In this document: one piece after another, positions 7,101 through 15,278 of the stretch
Position numbering within the stretch: position 1 is the first letter of the stretch
Layout of the letters: each line of letters begins with the position of its first letter
Notes under the pieces: generated by a model
Database searches by the model: none
What the model was told of the DNA's origin: nothing
Seen by the model: the letters and a program-made list of their open reading frames with translations, nothing else
Translations under genes and position numbers: made by a program
Assembly: GCA_030615235.1 (NCBI GenBank)
Contig: JAUWZR010000019.1
Location: 1-19,585 of the forward strand
Length of the DNA: 19,585 nucleotides
Source: Promethearchaeota archaeon
GTDB lineage: Archaea > Asgardarchaeota > Lokiarchaeia > Sigyniarchaeales > SOKP01
Direction: 5' to 3'

Positions 7101-7691
7101 TTGATTAAATTTAAAGTTATCATAGCTGGGGCTAAAAATGTCGGAAAAACTTCTCTCATAAGGCGATATGCGACAGGCAAATTTGATAAATCAACTTTAT
7201 CAACGATTGGAGTAGATTTTGAAACAAAGAAGGTAGTTGTTGATGATACTGAGATTCTCTTAAATATTTGGGATTTCGCTGGAGAAAAAAAGTTTCGACT
7301 TCTACTTCCCTCCTATGTATCGGGAGCTTCTGGGGCTTTATTGCTTTATGATATAACAAATAAAGAATCTCTAGAAGACCTTCATGATTGGGTAAAAACT
7401 ATTAGTTCTGTTCCAAACTATCCTAAAACTAAGCTATTGATTGAGGCAAAAATTGACTTAGAAGACCAAAGAGAAGTAAATAAAGAAGATGCTAAAATAT
7501 TTTTCAATGAATACAAATTTCAGGGAGATATCCATAGCGTGTCATCAAAGACGGGAGAAAATGTCGAAAATGTTTTTGAGACGCTTGGGAGAGAGATTAT
7601 CAAAAATTCTTTAAAAAAATGCACGAGTTGCGACAAATTTTACCCTTTAGAACTTAAATATTGTCAATATTGCGGTCAGAAAACACGGTAA
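7101..7691 (+). CDS. Rab/Ras-like small GTPase with C-terminal zinc ribbon
   Basis: A 196-residue GTPase. G1 is GAKNVGKT (10-17), the switch I Thr is in STIGVDF (T35), G3 is WDFAGE (57-62), G4 is AKID (116-119) and G5 is SSK (148-150). Two positions differ from active Rab/Ras proteins. The catalytic Gln after DxxG is Glu62, and the Asn of the NKxD guanine motif is Ala116. After the G domain, Cys174, Cys177, Cys188 and Cys191 (CxxC-x10-CxxC) form a likely zinc ribbon, in place of the prenylated tail of eukaryotic Rabs. The start is TTG at 7101: it gives the standard short lead-in MIKFKVIIAG, and no ATG fits. TTGATTAAAT is directly repeated at 7091 and 7101. Many Asgard genomes carry expanded Ras-like families linked to membrane or cytoskeletal control; the role here is unknown. 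Confidence 0.9.
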   Translation: MIKFKVIIAGAKNVGKTSLIRRYATGKFDKSTLSTIGVDFETKKVVVDDTEILLNIWDFAGEKKFRLLLPSYVSGASGALLLYDITNKESLEDLHDWVKTISSVPNYPKTKLLIEAKIDLEDQREVNKEDAKIFFNEYKFQGDIHSVSSKTGENVENVFETLGREIIKNSLKKCTSCDKFYPLELKYCQYCGQKTR

Positions 7692-7796
7692 TTCTGTTAA
7701 TTGCTTATTTTCAAACATTAGGATTAAAGAATCTATATCTTTTTAAAAAATAAAACGCTTATCAAAAATAATATTCTAAAAAATAGGTAATTTAAC

Positions 7797-8867
7797 TTGA
7801 AATACGATTTAAATGATGACCTCAACGAAATTTTAAAGCGTTTAAAAGACGATGAAATTTCTTTTCGTGGTAAGACAATTTTAGTTACAGGAGGAGCAGG
7901 CTTCTTAGGTTCGTGGATTTGTGATGTACTAGTAAAACAGGGAGCGTATTGCATTTGTTTAGACAATCTATCTTCAGGAAGATTTGAAAATATTTCACAT
8001 TTAATGGATAAAGATAATTTCCGCTTCATAAATCACGATATTTCAGAGCCAGTATTTTTTGGATTCACACATCATCCAAATGGAATATGTATCGGTGATA
8101 TTAAAAGAATCGACATCGTGATGCATATGGCAAGTAGAGCGTCTCCGTTTGAGTTTAGTAAATTTCCAATACCTATATTAAAAAGTAATACTTTAGGGAC
8201 GATGAATGCTCTGGGAATTGCAAAAGCTCACAATGCGATATTTTTTTATACAAGCACCTCGGAGGTTTATGGGAATCCTCCCGACGATGTTATCCCAACA
8301 TCTGAAGAATATTTTGGACATGTTAATCCTGTAGGGCCCAGAAGTTGCTACGATGAATCTAAAAGAGCTGGAGAAGCTTTCGTTAAAGCTTATGAACTCC
8401 AACATGGAATTAAAACAAAAATTGTTCGAATTTTTAATACATCTGGCCCCAGGATTCGATTCGGTCCGGAATTTGGTAGAGTTATCCCTAACTTTATAAA
8501 ACAGGCTTTAAACAACGAAGAGATAACTATCTTTGGTGATGGGTCACAAACAAGATCATTTATTTACGTAGTTGATGAAATTGAAGGACTCTTAAAAATT
8601 GTTTATAAAGACGAAACAATTGGAGAGGTTATTAATTTAGGTAATAATAAGGAATATACTATCTTAGAATTGGCTAAAATTATCAAAGAATTATCCAATT
8701 CAGAATCAAAAATTACATTTAAACCATTACCTATTGACGATCCAATTAGAAGATGTGCTGATTTAAAAAAAGCAAATAGAATCTTAAATTGGCAACCCAC
8801 GACTCCTTTAAAAGAGGGTCTTATGAAAACAATAGCTTGGTTCAAAGATAATGCCAAAAATGGATAA
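7797..8867 (+). CDS. Extended SDR, UDP-glucuronate decarboxylase (UXS)-like
   Basis: A 356-residue nucleotide-sugar enzyme. The Rossmann motif GGAGFLG is at 32-38, MASRASPFEF at 111-120, STSEVYG at 153-159, and the catalytic YxxxK is Tyr185-Lys189 in PRSCYDESKR, followed by RIFNTSGPR. GHVNPVGPRSCYDESKRAGE and GDGSQTRSFIYV are close to UDP-glucuronic acid decarboxylases (UDP-xylose synthases), including the Glu after TS (Glu156) used in decarboxylation. It probably makes UDP-xylose or a related nucleotide sugar for surface glycans; a UDP-glucose 4-epimerase or dTDP-glucose dehydratase is the alternative. An extra 24 or so residues precede the Rossmann strand. The start is TTG. Its 3' end overlaps the next gene by 17 bases (8 if that gene starts at 8860), so the two are translationally coupled. 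Confidence 0.86.
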   Translation: MKYDLNDDLNEILKRLKDDEISFRGKTILVTGGAGFLGSWICDVLVKQGAYCICLDNLSSGRFENISHLMDKDNFRFINHDISEPVFFGFTHHPNGICIGDIKRIDIVMHMASRASPFEFSKFPIPILKSNTLGTMNALGIAKAHNAIFFYTSTSEVYGNPPDDVIPTSEEYFGHVNPVGPRSCYDESKRAGEAFVKAYELQHGIKTKIVRIFNTSGPRIRFGPEFGRVIPNFIKQALNNEEITIFGDGSQTRSFIYVVDEIEGLLKIVYKDETIGEVINLGNNKEYTILELAKIIKELSNSESKITFKPLPIDDPIRRCADLKKANRILNWQPTTPLKEGLMKTIAWFKDNAKNG

Positions 8868-9375
8868 TACAAAAGATCTTAATAGTCTAAAAAAAAATTA
8901 TAAAGAATTTGATAAACTTCTCAAATTACTCCTCATAATTGGTATCATTGTTATATCTGGGTTCATAATTTACGCCTTATTAACTCCTAAACCGGGTTAT
9001 TGGTATCTTGGTATTTTGAATTCTGACAAAAAAGCAGAAAATTACCCTACAAAAGCTGCGGTTGATGAAAATATTACTTTTTATATTTCTGTTGGAAATT
9101 ATTTAAATCGGAATTTTTCATTCCATATAGAAATTTTGAAGGGAGATAACAATACTGTACTAAGTTCATCACCCTCGTTAAACGCAATCTCATTTGTAAA
9201 TTCGTCGACAATTACTTTACCACATAGAACAGCTTGGATTTCGAATGCATTTAATGTTTTTTTTTCAGAGGCCGGAACGAATCAAAGTATAATTGCGGAA
9301 TTATGGGAAATCCCTTCTGTAGGTGTTAGAAGATTTTATGATGTGGTATATTTAAGATTAAATATTACTTCCTAA
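8851..9375 (+). CDS. Membrane-anchored DUF1616-like protein
   Basis: A 174-residue protein. Residues about 24-47 (LLLIIGIIVISGFIIYALLT) form one membrane helix near the N terminus, and the rest is predicted to lie outside the cell. The outer part begins with GYWYLGILNSDKKAENYPTKAAVDENITFYISVGN. This resembles the DUF1616 pattern of LG, a charged turn, A-x-x-Y-P, then an N-rich beta-sandwich strand. Three or more N-x-S/T sequons (for example NRNFS, NNT, NSS, NQS, NITS) could be N-glycosylated. The ATG at 8860 is an alternative start three codons later. The 5' end overlaps the sugar-nucleotide gene, and the 3' end overlaps tldE by 4 bases in convergent orientation (9372-9375). The family call is from pattern memory and moderate. 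Confidence 0.7.
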   Translation: MPKMDNTKDLNSLKKNYKEFDKLLKLLLIIGIIVISGFIIYALLTPKPGYWYLGILNSDKKAENYPTKAAVDENITFYISVGNYLNRNFSFHIEILKGDNNTVLSSSPSLNAISFVNSSTITLPHRTAWISNAFNVFFSEAGTNQSIIAELWEIPSVGVRRFYDVVYLRLNITS

Positions 9376-10748
9376 CTCTGTGCTCCTATTATTTGAACAT
9401 TATCAATTTTTACATAGGGTGCAGAGTAAGGTCCGTAAATCTTATATTCCTTTGATATAGAAGTGATATTTTCAAATAAATCTAATAGATTTATACCGAA
9501 CATAGTTTCATTTAAAGCGTGTTTTATTTCTCCGTTTTGTATCAAATTCCCTTGTGAAATCAAACCTGAAAAATCACCAGTTGCAATATTTGGAGAATCT
9601 GCGGTTGAGTTTAACAAAATACCTTCTTTTACATTTTGTATTAATTCATCTTTTTGAGCTGTTCCACATTGAAAAATTAAATTCGTTATTCCTATAGAAG
9701 GAACGGAGCTAAATGATCTTCTTGACGCATTTCCAGTGCTTTCAACTCCCTCCTTTCCGGCGGTATAACTGTTGTGTAACAATCCTGATTGCAGAAAAAG
9801 TCCATGTACTATAATTTTTTTATTTCTACAAGGAAAACCTTCACCATCAAAAACACTAGAGCCAACTCTACCATTAATTATACCTTGATCATCAATATTT
9901 ATCAAATCTGAACCGATCTTTTTTCCTCTTTTGCCAACTAAAAAACTTCGTTTATATTGGTACATTTCTGCATTAATTGCAGATGCGATTGGATTTAATA
10001 TTAGATTTATTGTCCCCTTAGGAGAAAGTATCACCGGCATTTTTTTTGTTTTAATTTTTTTTCTACCTAGATTTCTCTTAGCATTTCTTAGGGCTTCTTC
10101 TGCAGTTTTTGTCCCATCAATGTCAGCTAACTTTCTTTTCATTTGAGATTCGTATCCGTTTGAAGCTTCTCCATTCATCGTATCTTTCACTATTATATTT
10201 GACGATATATTGAATAAAGACTCCTCTCCACTCACTTCAATGCCGTTTGAATTGAAAATGTAAGAAAAATTGCTACTAGCAGTAAAATCTCCAGATTGCG
10301 ATACTGTTTGGTCATCCTCAGTACAAACCTTAATCAAATCTTTAACAAATTCTATTGCATCTTCAATTAATAAACTTTTTATACTTTTATCGTATAAATC
10401 TTTAACCACTACATAATTTTTTAATTTTTCAGGCAAATTTTTAAAGTTTGGATCAGGAGTTCCAACACGCATCATTTTGATGGCATTTTTAACAATTTTT
10501 TCCACTACTTTTTTATTCAATTTATTTGTAAAAGCAAACCCAATGGACCCATTCTTTCGATAGATTCTAATTGAAATTCCGTGATTTCTCCCGATTTCGC
10601 TATATTTTACCGAATTTTCCTCTACTTCGATATTAAGATATTCGCTTTTTCCTACAAAAATTTCAGCACATTTATAATTTGGATAATTTTTTTCTGCAAT
10701 TTTAATAGCAAATTTAGCAAGCTCAAATATGTCTATATCCTCATCCAT
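9372..10748 (-). CDS. tldE: TldE/PmbA family subunit of the TldD-TldE protease
   Basis: A 458-residue TldD/PmbA-family protein without the HExxxH motif of its partner, as expected for TldE (PmbA). Visible family features are an N-terminal domain with GISIRIYRKNGSIGFAFTN (about residues 53-71), the central KMPVILSPKGTINLILNPIA, and the C-terminal GDFSGLISQGNLIQNGEIKHAL, typical of the PmbA C-terminal beta domain. TldD and TldE form a heterodimeric metalloprotease that degrades unfolded peptides and, in bacteria, matures microcins. Its ATG directly follows the TAA of tldD, so the two genes form an operon with tight coupling. Confidence 0.93.
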   Translation of the reverse strand: MDEDIDIFELAKFAIKIAEKNYPNYKCAEIFVGKSEYLNIEVEENSVKYSEIGRNHGISIRIYRKNGSIGFAFTNKLNKKVVEKIVKNAIKMMRVGTPDPNFKNLPEKLKNYVVVKDLYDKSIKSLLIEDAIEFVKDLIKVCTEDDQTVSQSGDFTASSNFSYIFNSNGIEVSGEESLFNISSNIIVKDTMNGEASNGYESQMKRKLADIDGTKTAEEALRNAKRNLGRKKIKTKKMPVILSPKGTINLILNPIASAINAEMYQYKRSFLVGKRGKKIGSDLINIDDQGIINGRVGSSVFDGEGFPCRNKKIIVHGLFLQSGLLHNSYTAGKEGVESTGNASRRSFSSVPSIGITNLIFQCGTAQKDELIQNVKEGILLNSTADSPNIATGDFSGLISQGNLIQNGEIKHALNETMFGINLLDLFENITSISKEYKIYGPYSAPYVKIDNVQIIGAQS

Positions 10749-12200
10749 TTAATTCAATCCTCCAACTGTGATGTCGTCAACTCTGATATATGGACCACCG
10801 TCACTTACATGAACATTCTGGCCATTTTTTCCGCAAATTCCTGATGAAAAACCGAATGTATTTTTATCACCTATCGCAGTTATTTTTTTTAAAACCTCTA
10901 AAATCATTCCCGATAACGCAACATCTCTCATTAGTTCTTTTTTTTCTCCATTTTCGATTTTATACGAGAACTTACACTTAAATTGGAAGTTTCCAGTAGT
11001 CGGATTAGTATAACCGTACAAAAAATCTTTGCAAAGAATTCCATTTTTTGTGTCTTGTATTAATTCTTCGATGTTCCAATCTTTTGGTTCAATGTAAGTA
11101 AACCCCATTCGGACTTGAGGTTTAGCGGAACTAGATGAAGCTCTCCCGTGACCGTTTGGGGGGAAATTCATTCGTGATGATGTTTCTAAGTTATGCAAAT
11201 AGTTTTTTAGTACTCCTTTTTCAATAACTGTTGTTTTTTGGGATGGAATTCCTTCGTCATCTATAAAGTAGCTCCCAAATAACTCATAAGGAAGTCCAAG
11301 TTTTTTACCTTGTCCCATTGAGGGATCGTCGATTACGTTGATATCTGTTAAAGCTATTTCTTTATTGATTTTTTCTTTCAAAATACTTTCTTTACTTAAG
11401 ACCAAATCTGCCTCACATGCATGTCCAAGGGCTTCGTGAATTAAGGTTCCGGCTAGTTTAGGATCAGCAATAATAGTAAATTGTCCACCTATCGGAGATT
11501 TCGCATCTAGTAATTTAATCGATTCCAGAGCCGTTTTTTCGCTTAATTTTTCTGCTTTTTCTGTTGATACTATCTCAAATCCACCTAAACCTCCTACAGA
11601 ATTAATGGATCTCTGGGTTATTCCTGCTTTTCGGGAATATACCATGTTTAGTAATCGCAAATATGAAAGCTTTTGTTTAATTTTACTTCCAAATGAATTA
11701 ATAAAGACATAATTGCTAACTCCATCCATATAAATTGTTCGCGTATTTGTTACTAACTTAGAAGAACTTGTGGCAATTTTTTCATGGTTTTTTACTAATT
11801 TTATTTTATCTTCGATATCTACATCCGATAAGGGTAGTTTGCAATTAATTTTGAAGCTTTTCTCTATGGGATTCCTTTCGATTATTTTAAACTCATTTTT
11901 TAGTAATGATTGTGTTAATTTCGCTAGCTTTATTGATTTTAAGAAGCTAGACCTAATACTATCCTTATTGAGATCCTTGAGAACACTAAAACCCCATCCT
12001 CCATTTATAAAAGCTCTTATTCCACAATTTGTCATCTCATAAGAAGAAATCTCCGTGCTCCTTTGATCTGTGAAATCTATAGTTGTCCCTTCACTTACCG
12101 TTGCTCTAATATCCCAATATTCAACTTGGTTCCCTGCCTTTCGTAACAAATCTGCAATGAAAGCATTGTCAAATAGGCTTAATTCATCATACATCTTCAT
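10749..12200 (-). CDS. tldD: TldD metalloprotease subunit
   Basis: The catalytic TldD subunit, 483 residues if started at ATG 12200. The zinc motif is HEALGH (His255, Glu256, His260), followed by EADLVLSKESILKEKI as in the family. The C-terminal GGPYIRVDDITVGG and FSSGICGKNGQNVHVSDGG match the TldD C-terminal beta region, where further metal ligands lie. The frame extends to a TTG at 12212. ATG 12200 is preferred because a TATA-like ATATAAGC on the opposite strand (12219-12226) is centred about 22 bases upstream; ATG 12194 is another option. It is upstream of and contiguous with tldE. Confidence 0.93.
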   Translation of the reverse strand: MKMYDELSLFDNAFIADLLRKAGNQVEYWDIRATVSEGTTIDFTDQRSTEISSYEMTNCGIRAFINGGWGFSVLKDLNKDSIRSSFLKSIKLAKLTQSLLKNEFKIIERNPIEKSFKINCKLPLSDVDIEDKIKLVKNHEKIATSSSKLVTNTRTIYMDGVSNYVFINSFGSKIKQKLSYLRLLNMVYSRKAGITQRSINSVGGLGGFEIVSTEKAEKLSEKTALESIKLLDAKSPIGGQFTIIADPKLAGTLIHEALGHACEADLVLSKESILKEKINKEIALTDINVIDDPSMGQGKKLGLPYELFGSYFIDDEGIPSQKTTVIEKGVLKNYLHNLETSSRMNFPPNGHGRASSSSAKPQVRMGFTYIEPKDWNIEELIQDTKNGILCKDFLYGYTNPTTGNFQFKCKFSYKIENGEKKELMRDVALSGMILEVLKKITAIGDKNTFGFSSGICGKNGQNVHVSDGGPYIRVDDITVGGLN

Positions 12201-12308
12201 AAAACTCGTCAAATCACAATATAAGCATAAAACATCTTGATAAATAATAATAAGAGTCTTAGGAGAAGGAAGAATAGAGGTTTAAATAATTTTTTCTTTA
12301 AAGATTTT

Positions 12309-12554
12309 TTAATTCAAATTTTTTTCATAATCTAGAAATTTTAAAAGAGTTTCTTTTTCTCCTTTCATTTTTACATTCTTGATAATTCTAATAGCATCCT
12401 TTAAAGTTACCGTTCTTATAAACTTAAATGAGTTTTTAAACTGAAAAGATCGATTACACTTCCAACATTTTTTCGTTTTTATTATTTTATTGCTATAAAA
12501 CCATTCTCCACAATGGTAACAACGGAAAAAGTAGAATTTCTGAACATTGCGCAT
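12309..12554 (-). CDS. Small zinc ribbon protein, DUF1922-like
   Basis: An 81-residue basic protein. Cys12/Cys15 (FRCYHCG) and Cys30/Cys33 (KKCWKCN) form one zinc ribbon, and the tail (TLKDAIRIIKNVKMKGEKE) is helical. The pattern of F-R-C-x-x-C-G, Y, a run of about 10, T-K-x-C-x-C, then a short helix resembles the archaeal DUF1922 family (about 70 residues, function unknown). It lies upstream of tldD on the same strand with a gap of about 100 bases, so it is probably separately transcribed. TTAT-rich elements 15-35 bases upstream could serve as promoter. Confidence 0.75.
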   Translation of the reverse strand: MRNVQKFYFFRCYHCGEWFYSNKIIKTKKCWKCNRSFQFKNSFKFIRTVTLKDAIRIIKNVKMKGEKETLLKFLDYEKNLN

Positions 12555-12682
12555 TATAGGGATATAACAAAAATATTAGCATTTATGTCAAATAAGGCTA
12601 CAAGTTTTCTAACATGTTATTACTATATTTTAAGGTTAATAAATAAAAAGTAAAGTTAAATTTAACAGAGATATTATTATTC

Positions 12683-12690
12683 CTATATAG
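12683..12690 (+). promoter_or_regulatory. TATA-like box of the phosphate block
   Basis: CTATATAG, centred about 27 bases before the ATG at 12714, which fits leaderless transcription of the first DUF47 gene and probably of the permease after it. Confidence 0.45.
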
Positions 12691-12713
12691 AATACTAAAA
12701 AGTTGGGGACGTT

Positions 12714-13376
12714 ATGAAGGAGATAACTGAGAAAGAATTAAAAAAGTTAAATATCGACGAATTAACACACTTATTTGTAGACAATATAAATGAACAAAAT
12801 TTGAAGTTAATTGAAGGTATAGAATTTCTGGTAGAGGAAAAATTTGATAATTTCACGAAAAATTTAAATTACGTGATAGAGACAAATACCGAGGTACAAA
12901 TCAAGAAAGCTTTTGAGGCTAAAATCTTCAAATCTAAATTAATGTTTTCAAAAGCAGACAGATTAAAACTCTTCACTAAAATTAATGATATCAAAAATAT
13001 AGGAGAATTTTTCGCCAATAAAATGCTTCTCTACAAAGTCGTATTTCCAGATAATGAATTTAAATCCCAACTCATTAAGGTGTTAAAATCATTAAAATCG
13101 ATTTCTAATAGTTTAACTAAAGCTGTAAAAAATATTGGCTCGGATTTGAGTAAAGCTCATGATATTTGTGAAGACGTGAAAGAAGAGAGACGAAAAATGA
13201 GAAAAGAAGAGTGGCAATTACTAAACCGTTTGTATAATTATGACATGGATTACTTATCAAGAACTTTTCTTTACTTGAAAGAACTAATAGAAGATATTAT
13301 GATGTTGGCTGACCATATTAAAAGTTTTTCTGAGTATATTCAATTTTTATCAACAAAATATTTAATCTTTGATTAA
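12714..13376 (+). CDS. DUF47/PhoU-like protein 1
   Basis: A 220-residue, wholly helical, highly charged protein. The C-terminal part (ICEDVKEERRKMRKEEWQLLNRLY through EDIMMLADHIKSFSEYIQFLSTKYL) has the DUF47/PhoU look of long helices ending in an E-D-x-x-x-x-A-D-x-x-x-x-x-x-x-Y segment. Proteins of this type are commonly encoded next to PiT phosphate permeases and are thought to regulate them. The first third is divergent and was not recognised. The stop codon is 15 bases before the permease ATG, so they are co-transcribed. The first two codons after ATG (AAG GAG) mark no special signal. Confidence 0.75.
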   Translation: MKEITEKELKKLNIDELTHLFVDNINEQNLKLIEGIEFLVEEKFDNFTKNLNYVIETNTEVQIKKAFEAKIFKSKLMFSKADRLKLFTKINDIKNIGEFFANKMLLYKVVFPDNEFKSQLIKVLKSLKSISNSLTKAVKNIGSDLSKAHDICEDVKEERRKMRKEEWQLLNRLYNYDMDYLSRTFLYLKELIEDIMMLADHIKSFSEYIQFLSTKYLIFD

Positions 13377-13391
13377 AAAAACTGATTGGCC

Positions 13392-14423
13392 ATGGCAGTT
13401 GACATAATTTCAATTGTAGTAGTAGTTTTAATTGTCTTGGCAATCGCCCTCGCGTTTTCTATAGGCGCAAATGATGAAACTCTATCCACATTAGTTGGAG
13501 CTGGAGTTATTAAGTTCAAAGTAGCCTTACTGATTGGTGGTTTAGCAGTTGGAGCAGGGATGTTCTCCTTTAGCTTTGCGTTTGTAGCAAAAACTGTTGG
13601 TGCTGATTTATTAGGTGAGGCAGTAACTTATACAGAATTTATGTTGTTAGCTGTATTAATAAGTGGTATCTTGTGGTTAGTAATTGGCAGTTTCGCAGGA
13701 ATTCCCTTAAGTAGCACTCATTCGCTTGTAGGGAGCATAGTGGGAGTTGTATTTGTATATGCATTAACACATGGAGATGTTAATCCTGAAACAGCGTTTA
13801 ATTGGGTAAAATTAAATAATGTCATTCTTAGCTGGTTCCTTTCTCCAATCTTCGGATTGATCATAACATATGTGCTTTTTAAGATTCTTGCTAAAACTTA
13901 TCTATCCAGATTAAAGGGTCTAAATCAAATCGAGAAATCTGAGAAATATTTCAAATGGTTATTGTTAATTGCAGTAATTTTTGCTGAGATATGGGTGGGA
14001 GCAAATTCTGGTGAGGCGTTAGGTATACTTTATGGATTATTGGATGGAGGTACGTTGAACTTGGAGCAATATGTATTCTTTGCATTTATTTGTGGTGTAT
14101 TTTCTTGTCTTGGGATTTATATTGCAGCACGGTATGTTATTAGAAATCTAGCATCTCAAATGATGGATTCTCGACCAAGCGAAAGTCTTATTACTCAAAT
14201 AAGTTCTGCGTTGATTCTTATGATTGCTACCTTATTAAGCTTACCTATATCCCATAGTCACGTAATAGTATTTTGCATAATTGGAATGAGTGTGGCTCAA
14301 AGAAAAGAAGTTGATTATAAAGGCTTAGGGAAAATGGCTATATACTGGGTTCTAACTTTTCCAGTTGCTGCAATTCTTGCAGGGTTGATTTTTTTTGGAT
14401 TTAATTTGTTTGGATTAGTCTAA
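13392..14423 (+). CDS. PiT family inorganic phosphate permease
   Basis: A 343-residue integral membrane protein with about ten helices. The two inverted halves of PiT transporters are visible: GANDETLSTLVGAG with GIPLSSTHSLVGSIVG in the first, and GANSGEALGILYG with PISHSHVIVFCIIG in the second. PiT carriers import phosphate with Na+ or H+. The archaeal form GANDET replaces the bacterial GANDVAN. In the second half the Asp of GAND is Ser, and the expected P-x-S-T/S-T/S-H is P-I-S-H-S-H, so coupling or substrate range may differ. ATG 13392 was chosen; a TTG six bases earlier is in frame. It is flanked by DUF47 genes on both sides. Confidence 0.92.
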   Translation: MAVDIISIVVVVLIVLAIALAFSIGANDETLSTLVGAGVIKFKVALLIGGLAVGAGMFSFSFAFVAKTVGADLLGEAVTYTEFMLLAVLISGILWLVIGSFAGIPLSSTHSLVGSIVGVVFVYALTHGDVNPETAFNWVKLNNVILSWFLSPIFGLIITYVLFKILAKTYLSRLKGLNQIEKSEKYFKWLLLIAVIFAEIWVGANSGEALGILYGLLDGGTLNLEQYVFFAFICGVFSCLGIYIAARYVIRNLASQMMDSRPSESLITQISSALILMIATLLSLPISHSHVIVFCIIGMSVAQRKEVDYKGLGKMAIYWVLTFPVAAILAGLIFFGFNLFGLV

Positions 14424-14483
14424 TAAACTATAAAAAATACTTAGTAATAGTAATATATAGCACTAATAAAGAAAAGAAATTGT

Positions 14484-15176
14484 GTGATAAAAATGGGTTC
14501 ATTAATAGAATTTCTGAAAAGAGAAACGGCATTGAACGTATTAGAAAAAACGATCAAACATGCTCAAATAGTTCAACAATGTGTAAGAGAATTAGAAGTT
14601 GGGCTTAAACTATTGCTTAAGGAAAAGAATTTTGAAAAGTCTTGCGAAATCTTTAACAAAGTTGATCTTTTAGAGGACGAAGCAGACAAGATAAGAAGAG
14701 AAATACTGAAAGATGTTTCAAAAGGAGAATTAAATCCTAGCATTAGACAAAATTTATCACATCTTATAAAAAGATTAGATGATGTAGCAAATTGTAGTAC
14801 GGGCGTTGCTCGTAGAATAACTACCATACCCATCAAATTTTGGGAGCAGAGTAGTGAAGAAACAATAAAACTAATATTAAAAATAAGTGAAACAACCGTA
14901 GAAGCGGTAGCCAATTTAGATAAGCTTGTTATTGATTTAGTGGGCGAAAGGACAAGTGTGAAAGAGTATGCTCAAAAGATAAATCAACTAGAACATGAGG
15001 TAGACCTTTTAAATATTAAACTAAGAGAAAACCTTCAGAAAACAGATTATGATGTTAATTTCTTCACAATTTTCACTGTTGGCAATATTTTCGACATTTT
15101 GGAAGCAATATCCGATTCTATTGAAGGCGTTGCGGACTATATAATAGTTCTCCTTACAAGTTCCCGCGTTCTTTAG
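14484..15176 (+). CDS. DUF47/PhoU-like protein 2
   Basis: A 230-residue all-helical protein of the DUF47 family. LIKRLDDVANCSTGVARRITTIPI is the typical core L-D-x-v-x-D/N-x-x-x-x-x-A-R-x-I. It is followed by a second set with INQLEHEVDLLNIKLRENL and FDILEAISDSIEGVADYIIVLL, the E-x-x-x-D and D-x-x-E-x-x-A-D metal or phosphate-binding pattern. It is more canonical than the DUF47 gene upstream of the permease. The start is GTG 14484, 60 bases after the permease, with a TATA-like ATATATAG at 14452-14459 about 28 bases before it; ATG 14493 is the alternative. It probably modulates the adjacent permease. Confidence 0.88.
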   Translation: MIKMGSLIEFLKRETALNVLEKTIKHAQIVQQCVRELEVGLKLLLKEKNFEKSCEIFNKVDLLEDEADKIRREILKDVSKGELNPSIRQNLSHLIKRLDDVANCSTGVARRITTIPIKFWEQSSEETIKLILKISETTVEAVANLDKLVIDLVGERTSVKEYAQKINQLEHEVDLLNIKLRENLQKTDYDVNFFTIFTVGNIFDILEAISDSIEGVADYIIVLLTSSRVL

Positions 15177-15278
15177 AGTGGAATATCTAGCAAATATAGC
15201 ATATTGAAATTTATTGATATTATAGTAAAATGTGTTAGTTCTTTTAAAAAAAAGTGAAATAAATAAATTTTTAATGCT

